DNA from: Apostichopus japonicus
Taxonomy: Eukaryota > Echinodermata > Holothuroidea > Aspidochirotida > Stichopodidae
Direction of reading: 5' to 3'
Assembly (NCBI RefSeq): GCF_037975245.1
Contig: NC_092577.1
Span: 22,408,398 to 22,472,397, forward strand
Length of the DNA: 64,000 nt
Positions within the stretch are counted from its first letter, which is position 1. Each line of letters opens with the position of its first letter. Below the pieces are notes generated by a model that was not told the origin of the DNA, did not search any database, and worked only from the letters and a program-made list of their open reading frames with translations. Below are positions 34,255 through 45,850 of this stretch, one piece after another. Both the position numbers and the translations under genes were made by a program.

Positions 34255-35090
34255 TTGGCCAATACCACTTTTGAAAGACAATCCCATTGTCTTTCAAATG
34301 ACGTATATATGTTGGGGGTGGGATTTAGTCTTTGCCTGCCGCCGATTGAAGGAAGAAAAAATGGCAACCCGGAAGTTGTATACAGCCACAACTCTACAAG
34401 CTGGTCACAGTGTGGGGCAAATTTTCATTCACGAATTTCCCAAAGATTTCGAGGCCGTTTGCAAAGATACTTTGATTTTAAGACCAAAAATATAACATTT
34501 AATGGGCGGTACAGTTACGCGAATCCTGAAAAAAAGCTTGTGCGTGCGGCAGCGCTATAATAATGTAAGTAAATTTCATTACTGCCTGCTCTCGCTGATT
34601 TCTTTTAACCCCATAGAGCGGAGTGTGTGAGGTGCAGAAGGGTAGGGCAGGATGGGGAGGGATAAATGACGATATAACCAGGGGCTGATAATTCTTTCAA
34701 TAAGAGATTTGAAAATATACATATGTAAGTTTATATCATTACTGCCTGCTGTCACTGATTTCTTTCAACCCTTAGTTACGCTTATCGGAAGACTATACGC
34801 CGATAATACAAGGAGATGCTTGGAAAACTGTGTAACTTTCGCTAATCTATTTGGACAAAAATATGCTTTTAAGTTGAAAGACTCAGTAAGGATCAATTAA
34901 GTAGAACAAAGATCGTTCCGTGCTGCGTGTAACGATGAAGTTTCCTACATTGGGATGGAAGAGTATCAGGGAGTGTAGGAGTGAGTGGGAAGTTAAATGA
35001 CGGTGTAACAGAAATAAAAAAAAAAATCTTAGTGATAAAATCATTATTGCTTGCTCTTTGCTGATTTAACATTAGAATAAGTGTCTATAA
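34255..35090 (+). repeat. Diverged tandem repeat with intron-like GTAAGT...TAG segments
   Basis: 34565-34616 and 34725-34775 are similar ~51-bp segments starting GTAAGT and ending TAG, with shared TCATTACTGCCTGCT and CTGATTTCTTT blocks. A third, weaker copy is at about 35031-35075. The stretch between includes AAATGACG and TATAACC words repeated at 34665 and 34995. Small ORFs at 34255 and 34709 border them but match nothing known. Confidence 0.5.
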
Positions 35091-35171
35091 TCATTAGATA
35101 TTCCTTTAACAAACGAGGTTCGTTTGGGGAAGGGGATACTAGACGGATTGACGGGGAAGAAGATTGGGAGC

Positions 35172-35500
35172 CAGTGACGGAGCTAGGGGTATTGGTCAGA
35201 GGGGCGAGAATGGTCTGTACGGGCGCTCTCGACTTTATCTAAGCGGAGCGCCACCACAGGTTGGCGCAGAGCGTACAGAAATTTTTCTTTTGAGTAAAGA
35301 TACTCCGTATATCGCCGGAAATGACCCTTTAGGTATTGGTGTCATCGCCAAGAAAATGTGACAAATGTAAATAGGTAGATGAGAGCGCAATAAAAAACTA
35401 AATAATCGCGAATAAGTAAAAAGTGGTGAATAGCTGAAAAGGGCGCCAGCTTTCCATTTGAGTCCGCCCCCCCTCTAACTGTATGGAAGCTCCGCCACTG
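35172..35500. mobile_element. hAT-like MITE (329 bp)
   Basis: Terminal inverted repeats CAGTGACGGAGCTAGG (left) and the complement of AAGCTCCGCCACTG (right) give CAGTGxCGGAGCT, the CAGTG start typical of hAT elements. The interior contains no transposase. An 8-bp target duplication is not visible (TTGGGAGC versus CCTGTTAT), so the copy is old or one end is altered. Confidence 0.65.
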
Positions 35501-35666
35501 CCTGTTATGACATTAGATACAAAGACTGATATGAGATGAGTGTGGCATAAAACTACTGACGACTGATAACAGTATTACAGTGCATGTTCAACCCTTTGAC
35601 ATCGTATGAATCTAGCAGACAACGTACAGGTACCGTCTGGTACCATTATCCGTTTTGAGTGCTATT

Positions 35667-36488
35667 TAGGGGTTCTAGGACAAACCCCCCCCCCCCGGAC
35701 AAATCCCCCTGGACAATATCCCCCTCTCACCCATAAAAAGCCTGCCTGCAACAACCAGGGATGGCCCAGGCTTTGACAGTCAAGGCATTGGACATTGCAC
35801 TGGTTGGGGTACCGGTCAGGAGACTGGTCAGGGTTCCAGTCAGGGTACTGGCGAGCGTAACTGTGGGCCCCCTGTTAGGTTGCCTGTGAGGGTACCGGTC
35901 AGGTTACCGGTTATCATACTGGTCACTGTACCGGTCAGGGTTCCACTCAGTGTACTGGTTAGGGTACTGGTCAGGATATCAGTCAGGATACCGGTCAGGA
36001 TACCGGTCAGGGGACTGGTCGGGAGATCATTGAGGGTAATTGCGAGGCTACCGGTTAGTGTGGCCATGGGATTTAGCTCCATGGTGTGACATTCAAGGTA
36101 CTGGTCAAAGTACTGGTCATTGTACCAGTACTAATAAGGGTACGTGTCAGAGTACGTGTCAGGGTGCCTTTCAGGATACCAGTTGGGATACCGGTCGAGG
36201 TACAGTCCAGGGTACTGGTAAGGGAGGGGTACCGGAGAGGGTAACTGTCAGGCTCACTATTAGGGTACCGGTCGGGGTATGGTCGGGTTACTGGTCCGGG
36301 AACCACTGAGAGTACCAATGGAGATACCGGTGAGGGTATCGGATGACGGTACCAGATGACGGTACCGGATGACGATACCAGGGACCGGGATGACGCATTT
36401 TTGTCCAGAATTGATGAGATTTTTTTATAGCTTGGGCAGATTTTGTCCTGGGGGATTTTGGCGTTGGGGGATTTTGTCCTGTCACCCT
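35667..36488. mobile_element. MITE with AGGACAAA...CCCCC termini and internal minisatellite
   Basis: The left end TAGGGGTTCTAGGACAAACC and the right end (complement TAGGGTGACAGGACAAAATC) form imperfect inverted termini, with nearby inner copies of GGACAA...TCCCCC on both sides. The interior is almost entirely a GGTACCGGTCAG-type minisatellite (35790-36380). Superfamily and target duplication are unclear. Confidence 0.55.
35790..36380. repeat. 12-bp minisatellite, consensus near GGTACCGGTCAG
   Basis: Dozens of degenerate units alternate GGTACCGGTCAG, GGTACTGGTCAG and GGTAACxGTxAG. Because the unit is a multiple of three, long repetitive frames open on both strands (LTGT/LTGI on minus, VPVR on plus); these are not genes. 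Confidence 0.9.
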
Positions 36489-38276
36489 ATTTTGGTATTA
36501 GTATTGGACCAGAAACAGAATTAATGGCGGCACGAACCAAACGTTAAAGAAAGCTCAAATGTTGTTTGTCCATCTCTAACATCCCTGGTGGAACCATGGA
36601 AATATTTGAAAATTGTCAGCACCGGGGCAAGTCCCCCAGACATTTTGATATGTTACCATTATAGTTAACAAATTGGGTAAAGCCTGTTCAGGGAATGATG
36701 ATAAGCAGTCCCTCGACTTTTATGTTTTTGACAAAATACTATACACTGAAAGCCAGATTTTGAAAGCCCAAAAATGATGGCTTAGGAACTAATGGTATAA
36801 TGGCAGTTTTAAACTAAAATCGACAGTGAATATTACATGAATTGCATGTGCAGTTGCAACTGTTCACTGTATGTTTCATTTTTTTTCACTCCTCAGAAGA
36901 ATACTGCTACAAACAGTCAAAAAACAAACAATTTTCAATGGATCAGGAATACAAGAGAAAGTGTCCCTTTCTGGTACCCTACTGTACAGTATACTGTGTT
37001 GCTGACCCAAAGCATAAACAGAGATATAGGCGGTGAATGTGATTGCTTAAAATTCATGACAAATTGTTGACGATTTTTTTTTTTAAACACAATAAAAGAG
37101 ACACAATAAAAATTGTACAATCATATTCAAGCAGTTCATTGCATTTCCAATCCCATTTTATATTTTCCACAAGATTTATTTCACATAAACCAGGATACTT
37201 GCACTATTTCATGACCTGAATTTACTGACCTTTCTCATACACGAGAAACATTTTGGGAACTAACTTATACCCCAAGTATTTATCTTACCAGTATAGGCTG
37301 TATCTAATACCGTGACCAATGAAAATTACCACAATATCATGCAGTTTCCATGCTTGGAGGGACAAAATTATACACAATACCCCTGGATTGCACAATTTCA
37401 TACCTATAGTTACAAATGTTGTGGTTTTACAGTATGTTTCATTGGGCTGCACTAGAAGGTTTCCATGACATTGGTGCTAGTTGCATGTGCCTTTGCTGTA
37501 TTCACTCCCCTCAATTTTGAGGGGAAATAATTTAATTTTGTTTAAAGAGTAAACTGGTTCTTGGTGTAATAAAAGACCACAAGCATTAAGTCAGGTCTAA
37601 TATTGTAAACTTTCCCATAGTATAACCTCTGAACCCCACTTGTAGAATTGTGAAACTGTACAACTGTAGAGTACCATCACTTTAGATGTCAGAGGGCATT
37701 GTACTTTGTTACAACTGTATAAGGATCAATTACCACAATGCAATTTCTACTGAAAATGGGCAATTAGTATGCTGTTTGACCAACTTTGAATTTCAGTCAA
37801 GTTATGAAGCTTACATGCAGACACATATGACAATCACCTCAGTATGAGTACTTGGCAAATAATATGAATAAAAAGAAGGAAAAACTACCAAAACTATGAT
37901 GTCCTGAACTGTTAGTGTTTAAAGCAATAATGAGGGTTTTAGCATAACCGAGAATTACTCTTCTTTTATCAAAGAGGGATTTTGTCGTTCATTTCCCTTC
38001 CAATAATTGTTATTCAAAAGCATCTTGGGCGCATGCCCAAGAATGCAAAACTGCATTGTGGTTTCAATGAGGTTATGTGAATGATGTTACCTGAATATGA
38101 CATATACTGTAGGCTAAAGATAGGATGAATGACACTTTGATTTGCTTAGTACAGCAAAACGCATTGAGATGTGAGAAATCTATGAAAGTATGAAATGAAA
38201 ACCAATGTTACGTCGAAATTACATTGGTGAACAGAGAATATACTGCATGTGCTAAGATCGTATATGTTGATTAGGG
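36489..38276. other. Non-coding DNA, nothing recognised
   Basis: AT-rich with poly-T (about 37072-37085) and no supportable exon. It lies just beyond the last HECT exon and may contain its 3' untranslated region. Confidence 0.5.
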
Positions 38277-38519
38277 TCAACCTAAAGCAAATATCGGAGA
38301 CTCTAAAATGCCAGTCTCCATATGATTCCTCCAAGCATTGTATGTGGTATGGAAACTAGGTAATCGTACAACCAACGAACAAGTGTTTGCAGTAGGATAG
38401 ATCCCGTCGTCCTGCAGCACCTCTAGGGGTGGAGTTGGATGAAATCCCAAAGGAAGCACAGAGTCACATGCAGTGGAAAAAAATTAACAGTTCCTCAAAG
38501 GACACCTGACTTTCAGCGC
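38277..38519 (-). CDS. HECT C-lobe exon
   Basis: Acceptor AATCTGTACAG. The frame begins AESQVSFEELLIFF, then a T7 run at about 38485 carries one extra base, and the next frame continues ACDSVLPLGFHPTPPLEV, IYPTANTCSLVVRLPS and GILESPIFALG, then stop. PxANTCxxxLxLP with the active Cys and the terminal aromatic FxLG are HECT C-terminal features. Confidence 0.8.
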
Positions 38520-39062
38520 CTGTACAGATTAAAGAATGATATTTATTAACACGGGATAGGGAAAATATATATATACCTGTATAAAAGAAACTTACAGGAA
38601 GTTTTATATTTTCAATGTAGGCTTGTTGAAGTCAACATGCAGCAATCAAATCAATCCTAACATTAAATGTTACGCAAAGCTGAGTGTGATTGTTTAGCAG
38701 TTAGGAATTACAGTTCTGGGCAAACGCATCGTCATGATGATGTAATGTGTTTCACTACTGCAGAATGTAAGTACTGCATCATCTTTGCTGAAGATTACTG
38801 TCAGATAGAAAGCACTTGATCATGTCTACAGATGAGCGTGTCAGCTCTCAATTTGAAAACTTTCTGAAAGGGATATGGGACAACTAGTACGTGAAAACAT
38901 CTGACATGTGTCCTCACAAACCACCCCCTGTGAATTTCTTTATAGTGCGATGATTAAGCTGGTTCAAATAAGGTACAACATATCAGGCAAGCAACAATAT
39001 CCTGTACAGTTATAGGAACATGATATTGTGAGGTTTCAAGTCACAACAGAAATTACATTTAC

Positions 39063-39269
39063 CTTCAATATCAATGTGCCAATCTCTCCAAAAAGATATA
39101 ACTCTATTTTCCGTATGTCTGATATTTGATCCAGTTGGTGCCAATGATACAATGAACAATTTTTTGACAATCCTTTGATTGAGCCTGATAGGTCCTTTCT
39201 GGACAAATAACTGCTGGAAGCCATCTGGGTTTTTTGCTAATTGCACCAGTTTCCAGAACTTTTAAGAAT
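39063..39269 (-). CDS. HECT exon preceding the C-lobe
   Basis: Acceptor CTCTTGGCAG, donor GAAG/GTAAATG. It encodes LAKNPDGFQQLFV, SLAPTGSNIRHTENRVISFW and RDWHIDIE, matching the GSNxRxxEExVxxxWxxxL pattern of this HECT class. The exon is 207 nt, but its entry phase (0) and conserved exit phase (1) disagree by one base, so a frameshift lies near 39245. Confidence 0.65.
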
Positions 39270-39596
39270 CTGCCAAGAGCAAGAGAAGTCTTATGGCAAA
39301 ATCGAGAGACTGCAAGAGTGCAGGCAGGGTTAAATTGGGGAAAGTGTGTCATGATGAACTACAGACTGTACCCAACTTAAAGGATATACACATCAATTCC
39401 CTGCACTCTCTTATGCGGCAGCATCCCCCTTTATAATCAACACATTTTAAGGCAATTGATTCACTGTTGTCCTGTTTTTCAATGTACAGTATTTACAACC
39501 CTAAAACCTCTTCAGATCCATTTCCTTTCAATGGCTGGTAACTTATTAAGACCTTCCCTGTTCTTATCATCTATCTTTTCATTCCTTTCTAAGTAG

Positions 39597-39980
39597 AGTA
39601 GTGCTTTCTACGTGACCCGTCATACGTGATACAAAACCTCACGGCCAAACGGCACTAGCAAACCATCCCATTCTTACAAACGAAAGTCAGGTCAAGCGAG
39701 CCAAAAAAAAAGTACATACGCCCACCGACCTGTAGAGACAAAACGCCCAACCACCCACTGGAACATTCAAAAAACAAAAAAGGACGACAACACGCAGCGA
39801 AACAAAACAGCCTTCCCCAGCACACCACCGTCCAAAAAAGGCAGCCCCAGATAAACGGCGAAAATCGCCTTCAACTTGAAGGCGAATGTCAGACTTCACC
39901 GCCTCCAGGACTGCCTGCCAACTGGCAAATTTCCCCCTAAAAACAACATGACATCTATTCCTCCAAATAAGTTTTTTGTA
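39597..39980 (-). mobile_element. LINE ORF2 C-terminal fragment plus 3'UTR
   Basis: The minus frame encodes KLIWRNRCHVVFRG and VKSDIRLQVEGDFRRLSG, parallel to IWNSRCRLVFDG and VQSDIRLRMEADHARL in the copy at 2856-3794. The 3' end reads CACGTAGAAAGC. It is 5' truncated, with no clear target duplication. Confidence 0.75.
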
Positions 39981-40920
39981 CAACAAGATCTGTCAAATGC
40001 ATGAAATTTAATGAAACTGGAGGGGGGGAAAAAACCTCTTGCATATTCTCTCTTTCATATTATCCATTTATTTACTTAAAAAGCCATTAGAATGGGGGAG
40101 CAGTTTCACTTTCAGGCAAAGTAAAAATGATTCTGTTTGGTCTAGATTTACAACCAGACAAAGCAATATACAGCATGGGTTTGACTCCGGTTGGATATGT
40201 AGTAGCACCGTATTTGTGTACGGAAACCGTTCCCTCACAGAGCCTGTATGAACCGACATTCAACGGCAACGAGTCCTACTTCAGCTCATACTGGTAGTGT
40301 TTTACTCTCTCCTTAAAGGTATGCTGTATTGGCCACAAATAGACCAGATTTTCCAATATGCTCACATTTGGTCCCAAAAAAAAATGATTACCACATTGGA
40401 CATTGAGCCATCTTGTGTGTTCATTTAGAATGTCTGGTCTGGTACTAAAAATGAAAATCTCAATGACCTTTTCACCTGACAAACAAGAGAGCTATTCAAC
40501 ATAACATTGTTGATGGTCGATGTGCTTTCAGCAATGACTTATTCATTTTACGTGTATTGACTGTAGGCCTATATGTATACGCTGGTCTGAGTGATAAGTA
40601 GGTCACTCGTCGTGACTGATATCCGTGTCTAATATTAGAACATTATGCAATCCTTTCGGAGCTGACGTGACTGCGTTCTTTCTGGAAGCGGCGAGGAATG
40701 ATGGCGCTATTCGATATTAACGACTAATAATTTGCAGAACATACGTGGAGCCGGTATTCAAGAGACGGCAAGTTATTTTTAGCAGGTGACCGGATGTCGT
40801 CGACCAATGAACGTCGAACTATCGTTCGTATCTTCGAGACATGGATGTTTCTCGATATTATTCGTATCATTCTAGCTAAATTGGGACATGACTGAAAGTT
40901 CTGGATACTATTTCGTCAGA
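39981..40920. other. Non-coding DNA with a dispersed repeat
   Basis: 40315-40380 (AAAGGTATGCTGTATTGGCC, CAGATTTT, TTTGGTCC) recurs at 46737-46800. Nothing else is recognised up to the promoter at 40961. Confidence 0.5.
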
Positions 40921-40960
40921 ATTCCTGGTAAAGAACTTTCGGGACATTAAACCCCGGCTG

Positions 40961-40969
40961 TATATAAAG
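40961..40969 (+). promoter_or_regulatory. TATA box (TATATAAAG)
   Basis: A consensus-like TATA element 101 bp before the ATG at 41062, with a plausible start site about 30 bp downstream. GC is locally higher than in the surroundings. Confidence 0.55.
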
Positions 40970-41029
40970 AAGAGATATTTTCGGTGGTTTGGCTTTCGAT
41001 CTGAATTATCCAGTCGAGTCAGAATCAAC

Positions 41030-41044
41030 ATGATTTCTCAGTAA
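41030..41044 (+). promoter_or_regulatory. Five-codon upstream ORF (ATG ATT TCT CAG TAA)
   Basis: The first ATG after the TATA box opens a four-residue reading frame that stops 17 bp before the next ATG at 41062. It could reduce or control initiation at the main ORF. Confidence 0.4.
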
Positions 41045-41061
41045 ACCTGCGGAGCAGAATT

Positions 41062-41318
41062 ATGAGAAGTAATTCATCTGAGTTGGAAGACTCATTATCG
41101 AGGGGACGGATGGAGGAACCGGTGGACTGTTTGTCTATCAGATTGATGCGTCGTTTAACCGGGACAGGCGTCACCTCAGCAGAGTTTTCGGAGTTCACCC
41201 AGGAGGAAGCCATCCTTGGGATACTAACGTTGAGTCAAATTGGACCAGCGGGGAACGGTTTTGCTCCTGACCAAGTCGCGGGATACCAGCCTACGAAGGA
41301 TACTCCCGACATCGCCGC
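41062..41318 (+). CDS. First coding exon of an unknown plus-strand gene
   Basis: ATG at 41062 opens MRSNSSELEDSLSRGRMEEP, then SIRLMRRLTGTGVTSAEF and SEFTQEEAILGILTLSQ. A good donor (CCGC/GTAAGA) falls at 41319; without it the frame would end six bases later. The TATA box and 5' leader upstream suggest an authentic transcription start. No domain recognised and no downstream exon identified. It lies inside a HECT intron on the opposite strand. Confidence 0.45.
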
Positions 41319-41848
41319 GTAAGATCAGTTAAGTAATCCTTTAAGAATTGAACGGCCATATAATGTTGTAAAATCTGTCTGTGATATTCCAAAATTCTGG
41401 TACCAAGAATCCTTGTAGCAATCAGTGGAGATCGTATCATTGTCAATATATCATTTTTGTTAACTTTCAGAAACCTCTCAGTAGTGTTTTGGTCCCTTGA
41501 GTTATATCCCCGAATCTAAAATTGTATTTTATCGGCTTTGACGGCCAAGGGAAAACCCGGGGTCGCAAGAGGGGTGCGGCGCTAGAGGGTGCCATTTTGT
41601 TTTATCCTACGGAAGTTTTGACAATTTTGCATTCTCACTGTTCCTGAATCGAAGCATTTAAACAAAGTTATTCAAACTGCATGTCTGTTCGTACGGCTGT
41701 AAATAAAAGGTTTAAGCATTTGCGGTTTCACATCTCTTTTATAGTGATAATGAATTTCATGATAGCAAATACACTAGCCAATGAAATCCTCTGCTATCTT
41801 TGTGAGAAAAATATTGGTCTGTTTGAAAATGTATAAATTTATATGTCT

Positions 41849-41908
41849 GCAATAGACAAAATCGGTTTCGTTTGTTTACATATGTCACGTGACCTGAAAA
41901 TGGGTACT
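41849..41908 (+). repeat. Left terminal inverted repeat of the THAP/YqaJ element
   Basis: GCAATAGACAAAATCGGTTTCG-type start, then an offset of about 13 bp relative to the right arm, then GTCACGTGAC and TGAAAATGGGT. Its partner is 45851-45910. Confidence 0.85.
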
Positions 41909-42568
41909 CGCAAAGTACTAGTTACTGCCGAGTATAAACAAAGTCGTATTTTGTCGTACTCGCTGTTTCTTCGGAAAACGATTTAGATACGTCCAAGGAT
42001 CACAGGAGCAACGAACTGTTGTAAGAGGAGGAATATAAATCATAAAGAAACCCCGAACAAAATCCGTTGGTGAGTTACTGAGTAAGAATCGGAAAACATT
42101 TCTCCCGGTTCATGATGATTGCGTGTGTGCAAGTGCCCTACATCAGTTTCGCTACAATTTTCATATTAAGCTAGGTCCAATGCGGAGACAGGCTGTAATG
42201 TAATGATACTGTGCATGCTTGATAACGTAGTAAGGTTTTCATGTATGCGTAGGCCTAGACTAGGGCCTAGGTTCTTTATCCGTCCCCTGTGTATACACAC
42301 TTCATAGGCGCCGGCCCACTCCCACCTTTATTGCTTACACAATTTGTATATACAAGGCTTACTACAGAATACAAATTTGTGGCAGGCGACTTGCAATTTT
42401 TATTGGGAAAGAGGGGAAAAAAGAAAGATAAGCAAAAAATTGTACATCTCACCCACACCATTTTTGATTTTGAAATTGATTATCTTTTATTTACTTTTTT
42501 TTTGGTTTTACTTGTGTAGAGCACTTAAACCATACAACTTTGTCAACGAAAATCTAAACCAAGGGAAA

Positions 42569-44012
42569 ATGCCCCATTTTTGCTGTGCTGGTGGTTGTAC
42601 AAACTCATCCGACAAACAAGATCTGTCTTTTCATAGTTTACCTTTACGAGACAAGAAAAGATTTGTGGATCACAAAAATGAAACGAGATCCCAAATTTTT
42701 CAGAGTTAATAAACATGCAAAAATATGTTCAAGCCATTTTACTGAAGATGACTTCATCGAGCCACTTGCAAGCAAGAAGAGGTTGAAGAGAACTGCTGTA
42801 CCTTCAAAATTTATTTGGACAGAGCCAGGGAGGGAAAGTACAGAAAGACAAGTGTTAGGAAAATTACAGGTATGGCATGAAAATAAAGACGAAGAAACAG
42901 ACACTGCTTCTGAAGGAGAGGGTGATTTACTTGACCCCCAGAGACCATCCTCTGTGTCAAGAAATATCCAGACTGATTACAATTTTGAGGAATTCGACTT
43001 GCCTTGCCAACACAGTTTCTCTGTATCTCATTTGCTGACTAAAAGCACAACAGAAAAAAAGGAGGAGAAATGCACAGTTTAAGGAAACACTTACATTTTT
43101 AGTCCCAAATTTAGATAGAAATAATTTAGTTTACTATGACACCAAAGAGGCAAGAAGTAAATTAATAAATGCAGAATCACTCTTTGAAGATGAAGAATTA
43201 AATGAAGGTATATCTCTCACAGTGGAATCAACAAAACGTCCAGGGAAAAAAATCTTGATTGAAGATGAGTTGTTGATGGTTATGATGAAATTGCGAATGG
43301 GACTCAGCAATTTGGATTTGGCTGAAAGATTCAATTTGTCAGAAAGTAGTGTATCAGTAAAGCTGATAACTTGGTTTAATTACTTGTATGTTATTCTTGG
43401 GTCATTAAAGATATGGCCCGGTCGCAATATAATTTTAAGTAATTCACCCCAAGAATTTGTCCAGAAGTACCCTAATACAGTTGTAATCATAGATGCAACC
43501 GATACAAATTGAAGTGCCAAGTTCACTCCAAAAGCAAAGTGAAACTTACAGTTACAAAAGTCACACCACATTAAAATGTTTACTTGGTGTTGATCCTAAA
43601 GGGGGTATAATTTTTGTTTCCCAGCTATATGAGGGGTCCATAAGCGACAAAGAAATTGTAAAAAGATCTGGTTTCTTATCAGTTCTTAAACAAAAACTTA
43701 GAAATGGGGGAACTACACAAAGGAGATGCAGTTATGGCAGACAAAGGTTTTGATATTGAAAATGAATTGAAAGCAATGGGGTTAAATCTCAATATCCCCA
43801 CCTTTTTGAGAGCAAAGGGAAGTTTCTCAGAAGAGGATGTAATTAGGACACAGACAATTGCCATGCACAGAATTCATGTTGAAAGGGCTATTGGGAAGGT
43901 TAGGCGGTTCCACTTGTTTAATTCAGTAATACCAGTGACAATGTTTGGTACAATAAATCAAATCTGGACTGTTTCTTGTTTGTTATCCAACTTTCAAAAT
44001 CCAATTCTTTGA
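42569..44012 (+). pseudogene. THAP-domain DDE transposase (frameshifted)
   Basis: ATG at 42569 opens a THAP zinc finger (MPHFCCAGGCTNSSDKQ, frameshift near 42660, LWITKMKRDPKFF, ICSSHFTEDDF, AVPSKF). After a linker the DDE_4-type (Harbinger-like) catalytic domain appears in pieces: MKLRMGLSNLDLAERFNLS (helix-turn-helix), VVIIDATD (first Asp; the expected following Glu is lost at a shift at about 43498), EVPSSLQKQSETYSYKSH, GSISDKEIV (second Asp), GDAVMADKGFD, and HVERAIGKVRRFH (Glu). Frameshifts at about 42660, 43080, 43498 and 43700. The protein would bind the ends and cut DNA. Confidence 0.8.
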
Positions 44013-44094
44013 GAAACTCAGTACAACATAGTGTAGTTGAAAGGTTCTTTACCATATATGTATAAACAAAAATCAATGGGACTATTCCTATAAG

Positions 44095-45797
44095 CTATGA
44101 CATCAAAAATGGTATGCTTTGGATGAAGAATGAGTTAAGCTTTGGTAAAGCAATGACAGTCCAATATTCTTCATCAAAAGGAACTCTTGTAGCAATCATT
44201 TCATTACTGTCACTCAAATAAACAATGAAATCACACCATTTTAAACCAGTTAGGGCCATCTGACCTTGCACTTGGGTAAAGTAACCAAACTTGTGTTCAC
44301 GTTTAAGAATGTATTCCTCACTGTTGTCTTTAAGTTCAATATAAAAGTCATGGGATTTCACAATCTCCTCCACCTTCTTTCCTCGTTGCATCATTGGGCA
44401 CTTTATTTCAAGTAATCCGAAAGAAGGCTTGAGAGCTGGGTTAAAAACCTTTCCATCAGGGGTACATCCTACTGTAGGTGTGGGTGCTTGGGATTAACAA
44501 CAAGTCCGGAATGAAAGACACAAATTTGGAATTTTCTTTTTCATTTGTTTAATGTAAATACTTAAGGCTTCCTTTTCTTTTGACAATCCATGTTGAATTG
44601 AAGCTACCTTACTCAAATCCTTTGTACCATAAATGTCTTTGAACATGGCTTCTGTGGGAGATTTTTTTCGAGCAAGAACTTTGCCAAAGTTTGACGCTGT
44701 TAATCTTTTCTTACGTGCTGACTGCCATTCAGCAGACTTATACTGCATGACTGTCCTTTTCTGAAGTACATGAGAATCCTCAATGGAAATGGATATATTT
44801 TCATTAAACCAATCCTTTTGTGTAACACAGGACACACAATCCAGATCAAAATGTATAGTTAAGTCATCAGCAGGTAATTTTGGAAATGACTTACACATTT
44901 GGTTATCAATATCACTGAAATTTGGAAAGAAATCTAACGAGTGCTTAAATTGTGTTGTGAGATTAGCACAGTCAAAGAGTTGATATGACAGGCAAGAGCC
45001 TACGGGTACATTTCCAAAGACTGTTTTTATGTTTTTTGGTGTATCTTGTTCCATCAAAAGGTATGAAAAAGGGGGTGGTTTCGCCAGCTTTTTAAGGTAC
45101 AGTATGTAACACGGGCATCAACCGCTGAAGCAGACAGTCCATCAGATACATTGAAACCTCGAGCATCATAGAGTTTGCATCGAACAGGGTCCTTCTTCCT
45201 ACTATCGTCCTTTTTATCAGTTACAGCATTTGCAAAATGAGTAGCCATTACTGGCAATGGCGTAATGTTTGTAGAGCGAGGTATATGCCACTGCTGTGGT
45301 TTACTTGTACAGGTTGAACCCACAGGTATTTCGCAAATTCCATATGATGAAAAATCATTAAGCTGAAACAGTAAGGCAAACACATGATTACAATGTCCAC
45401 CACTCCCCACTTTACATGAGCAATGTCTAGAGATTACTTTTGCACGATTTTTTCCCTTTTCGAACGAGATATATACGTTATGAGGCTCTTCATTTTTCTT
45501 CATCGACCTATGGCATCTTGCGCGAATTACGTTAGGTTTAACGTTAGTAACAGTACTACCACTTGCTTGGCCTAAATCACGTAGGCCTACGTAAATATCA
45601 TGGATGTAGCCCTCTTTAAAAAACTTCCAACTTTTGTTACCGGTATCACCCTTACCAGCTGTGGAAATTCAATCGGCCCATGTTGCGGGAACGAACTGAG
45701 GTACTTCTGAAAAACATTTTGTGAAATTAAGGTCGTTACTTATCCAACATATACAGCAATCAAAATGAAGTTTGCAACACCTACAATTCGACGCCAT
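44095..45797 (-). pseudogene. SWIM zinc finger + YqaJ-type nuclease protein of the transposon
   Basis: ATG at 45797 gives a Cys-rich start (MASNCRCCKLHFDCC), a TGA at 45669-45671 with the same frame continuing, then a SWIM finger (CSCKVGSGGHCNH, CxCx7CxH, about 45425-45385), a conserved middle, and a YqaJ-like domain (SAEWQSARKKRLTASNFGKV at about 44720, HGLSKEKEALSIYIKQ). After shifts at about 45056 and 44494 comes FGYFTQVQGQMALTGLKWCD (44290) and DEEYWTVIALPKLNSFF. YqaJ proteins are PD-(D/E)XK-fold exonucleases in phages; in this transposon class the role is unproven. It converges on the transposase gene, with 82 bp between stops. Confidence 0.8.
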
Positions 45798-45850
45798 TGC
45801 ATTTGTCTAACACAGTTCGGCAAGCAGGGCGACCGGTTCCGCGAAAATTA

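Noticed and set aside
35840-36309. Long open frames on both strands (LTGT- and VPVR-repeat proteins)
   Set aside because: They are translations of a 12-bp minisatellite, whose period keeps all frames open.
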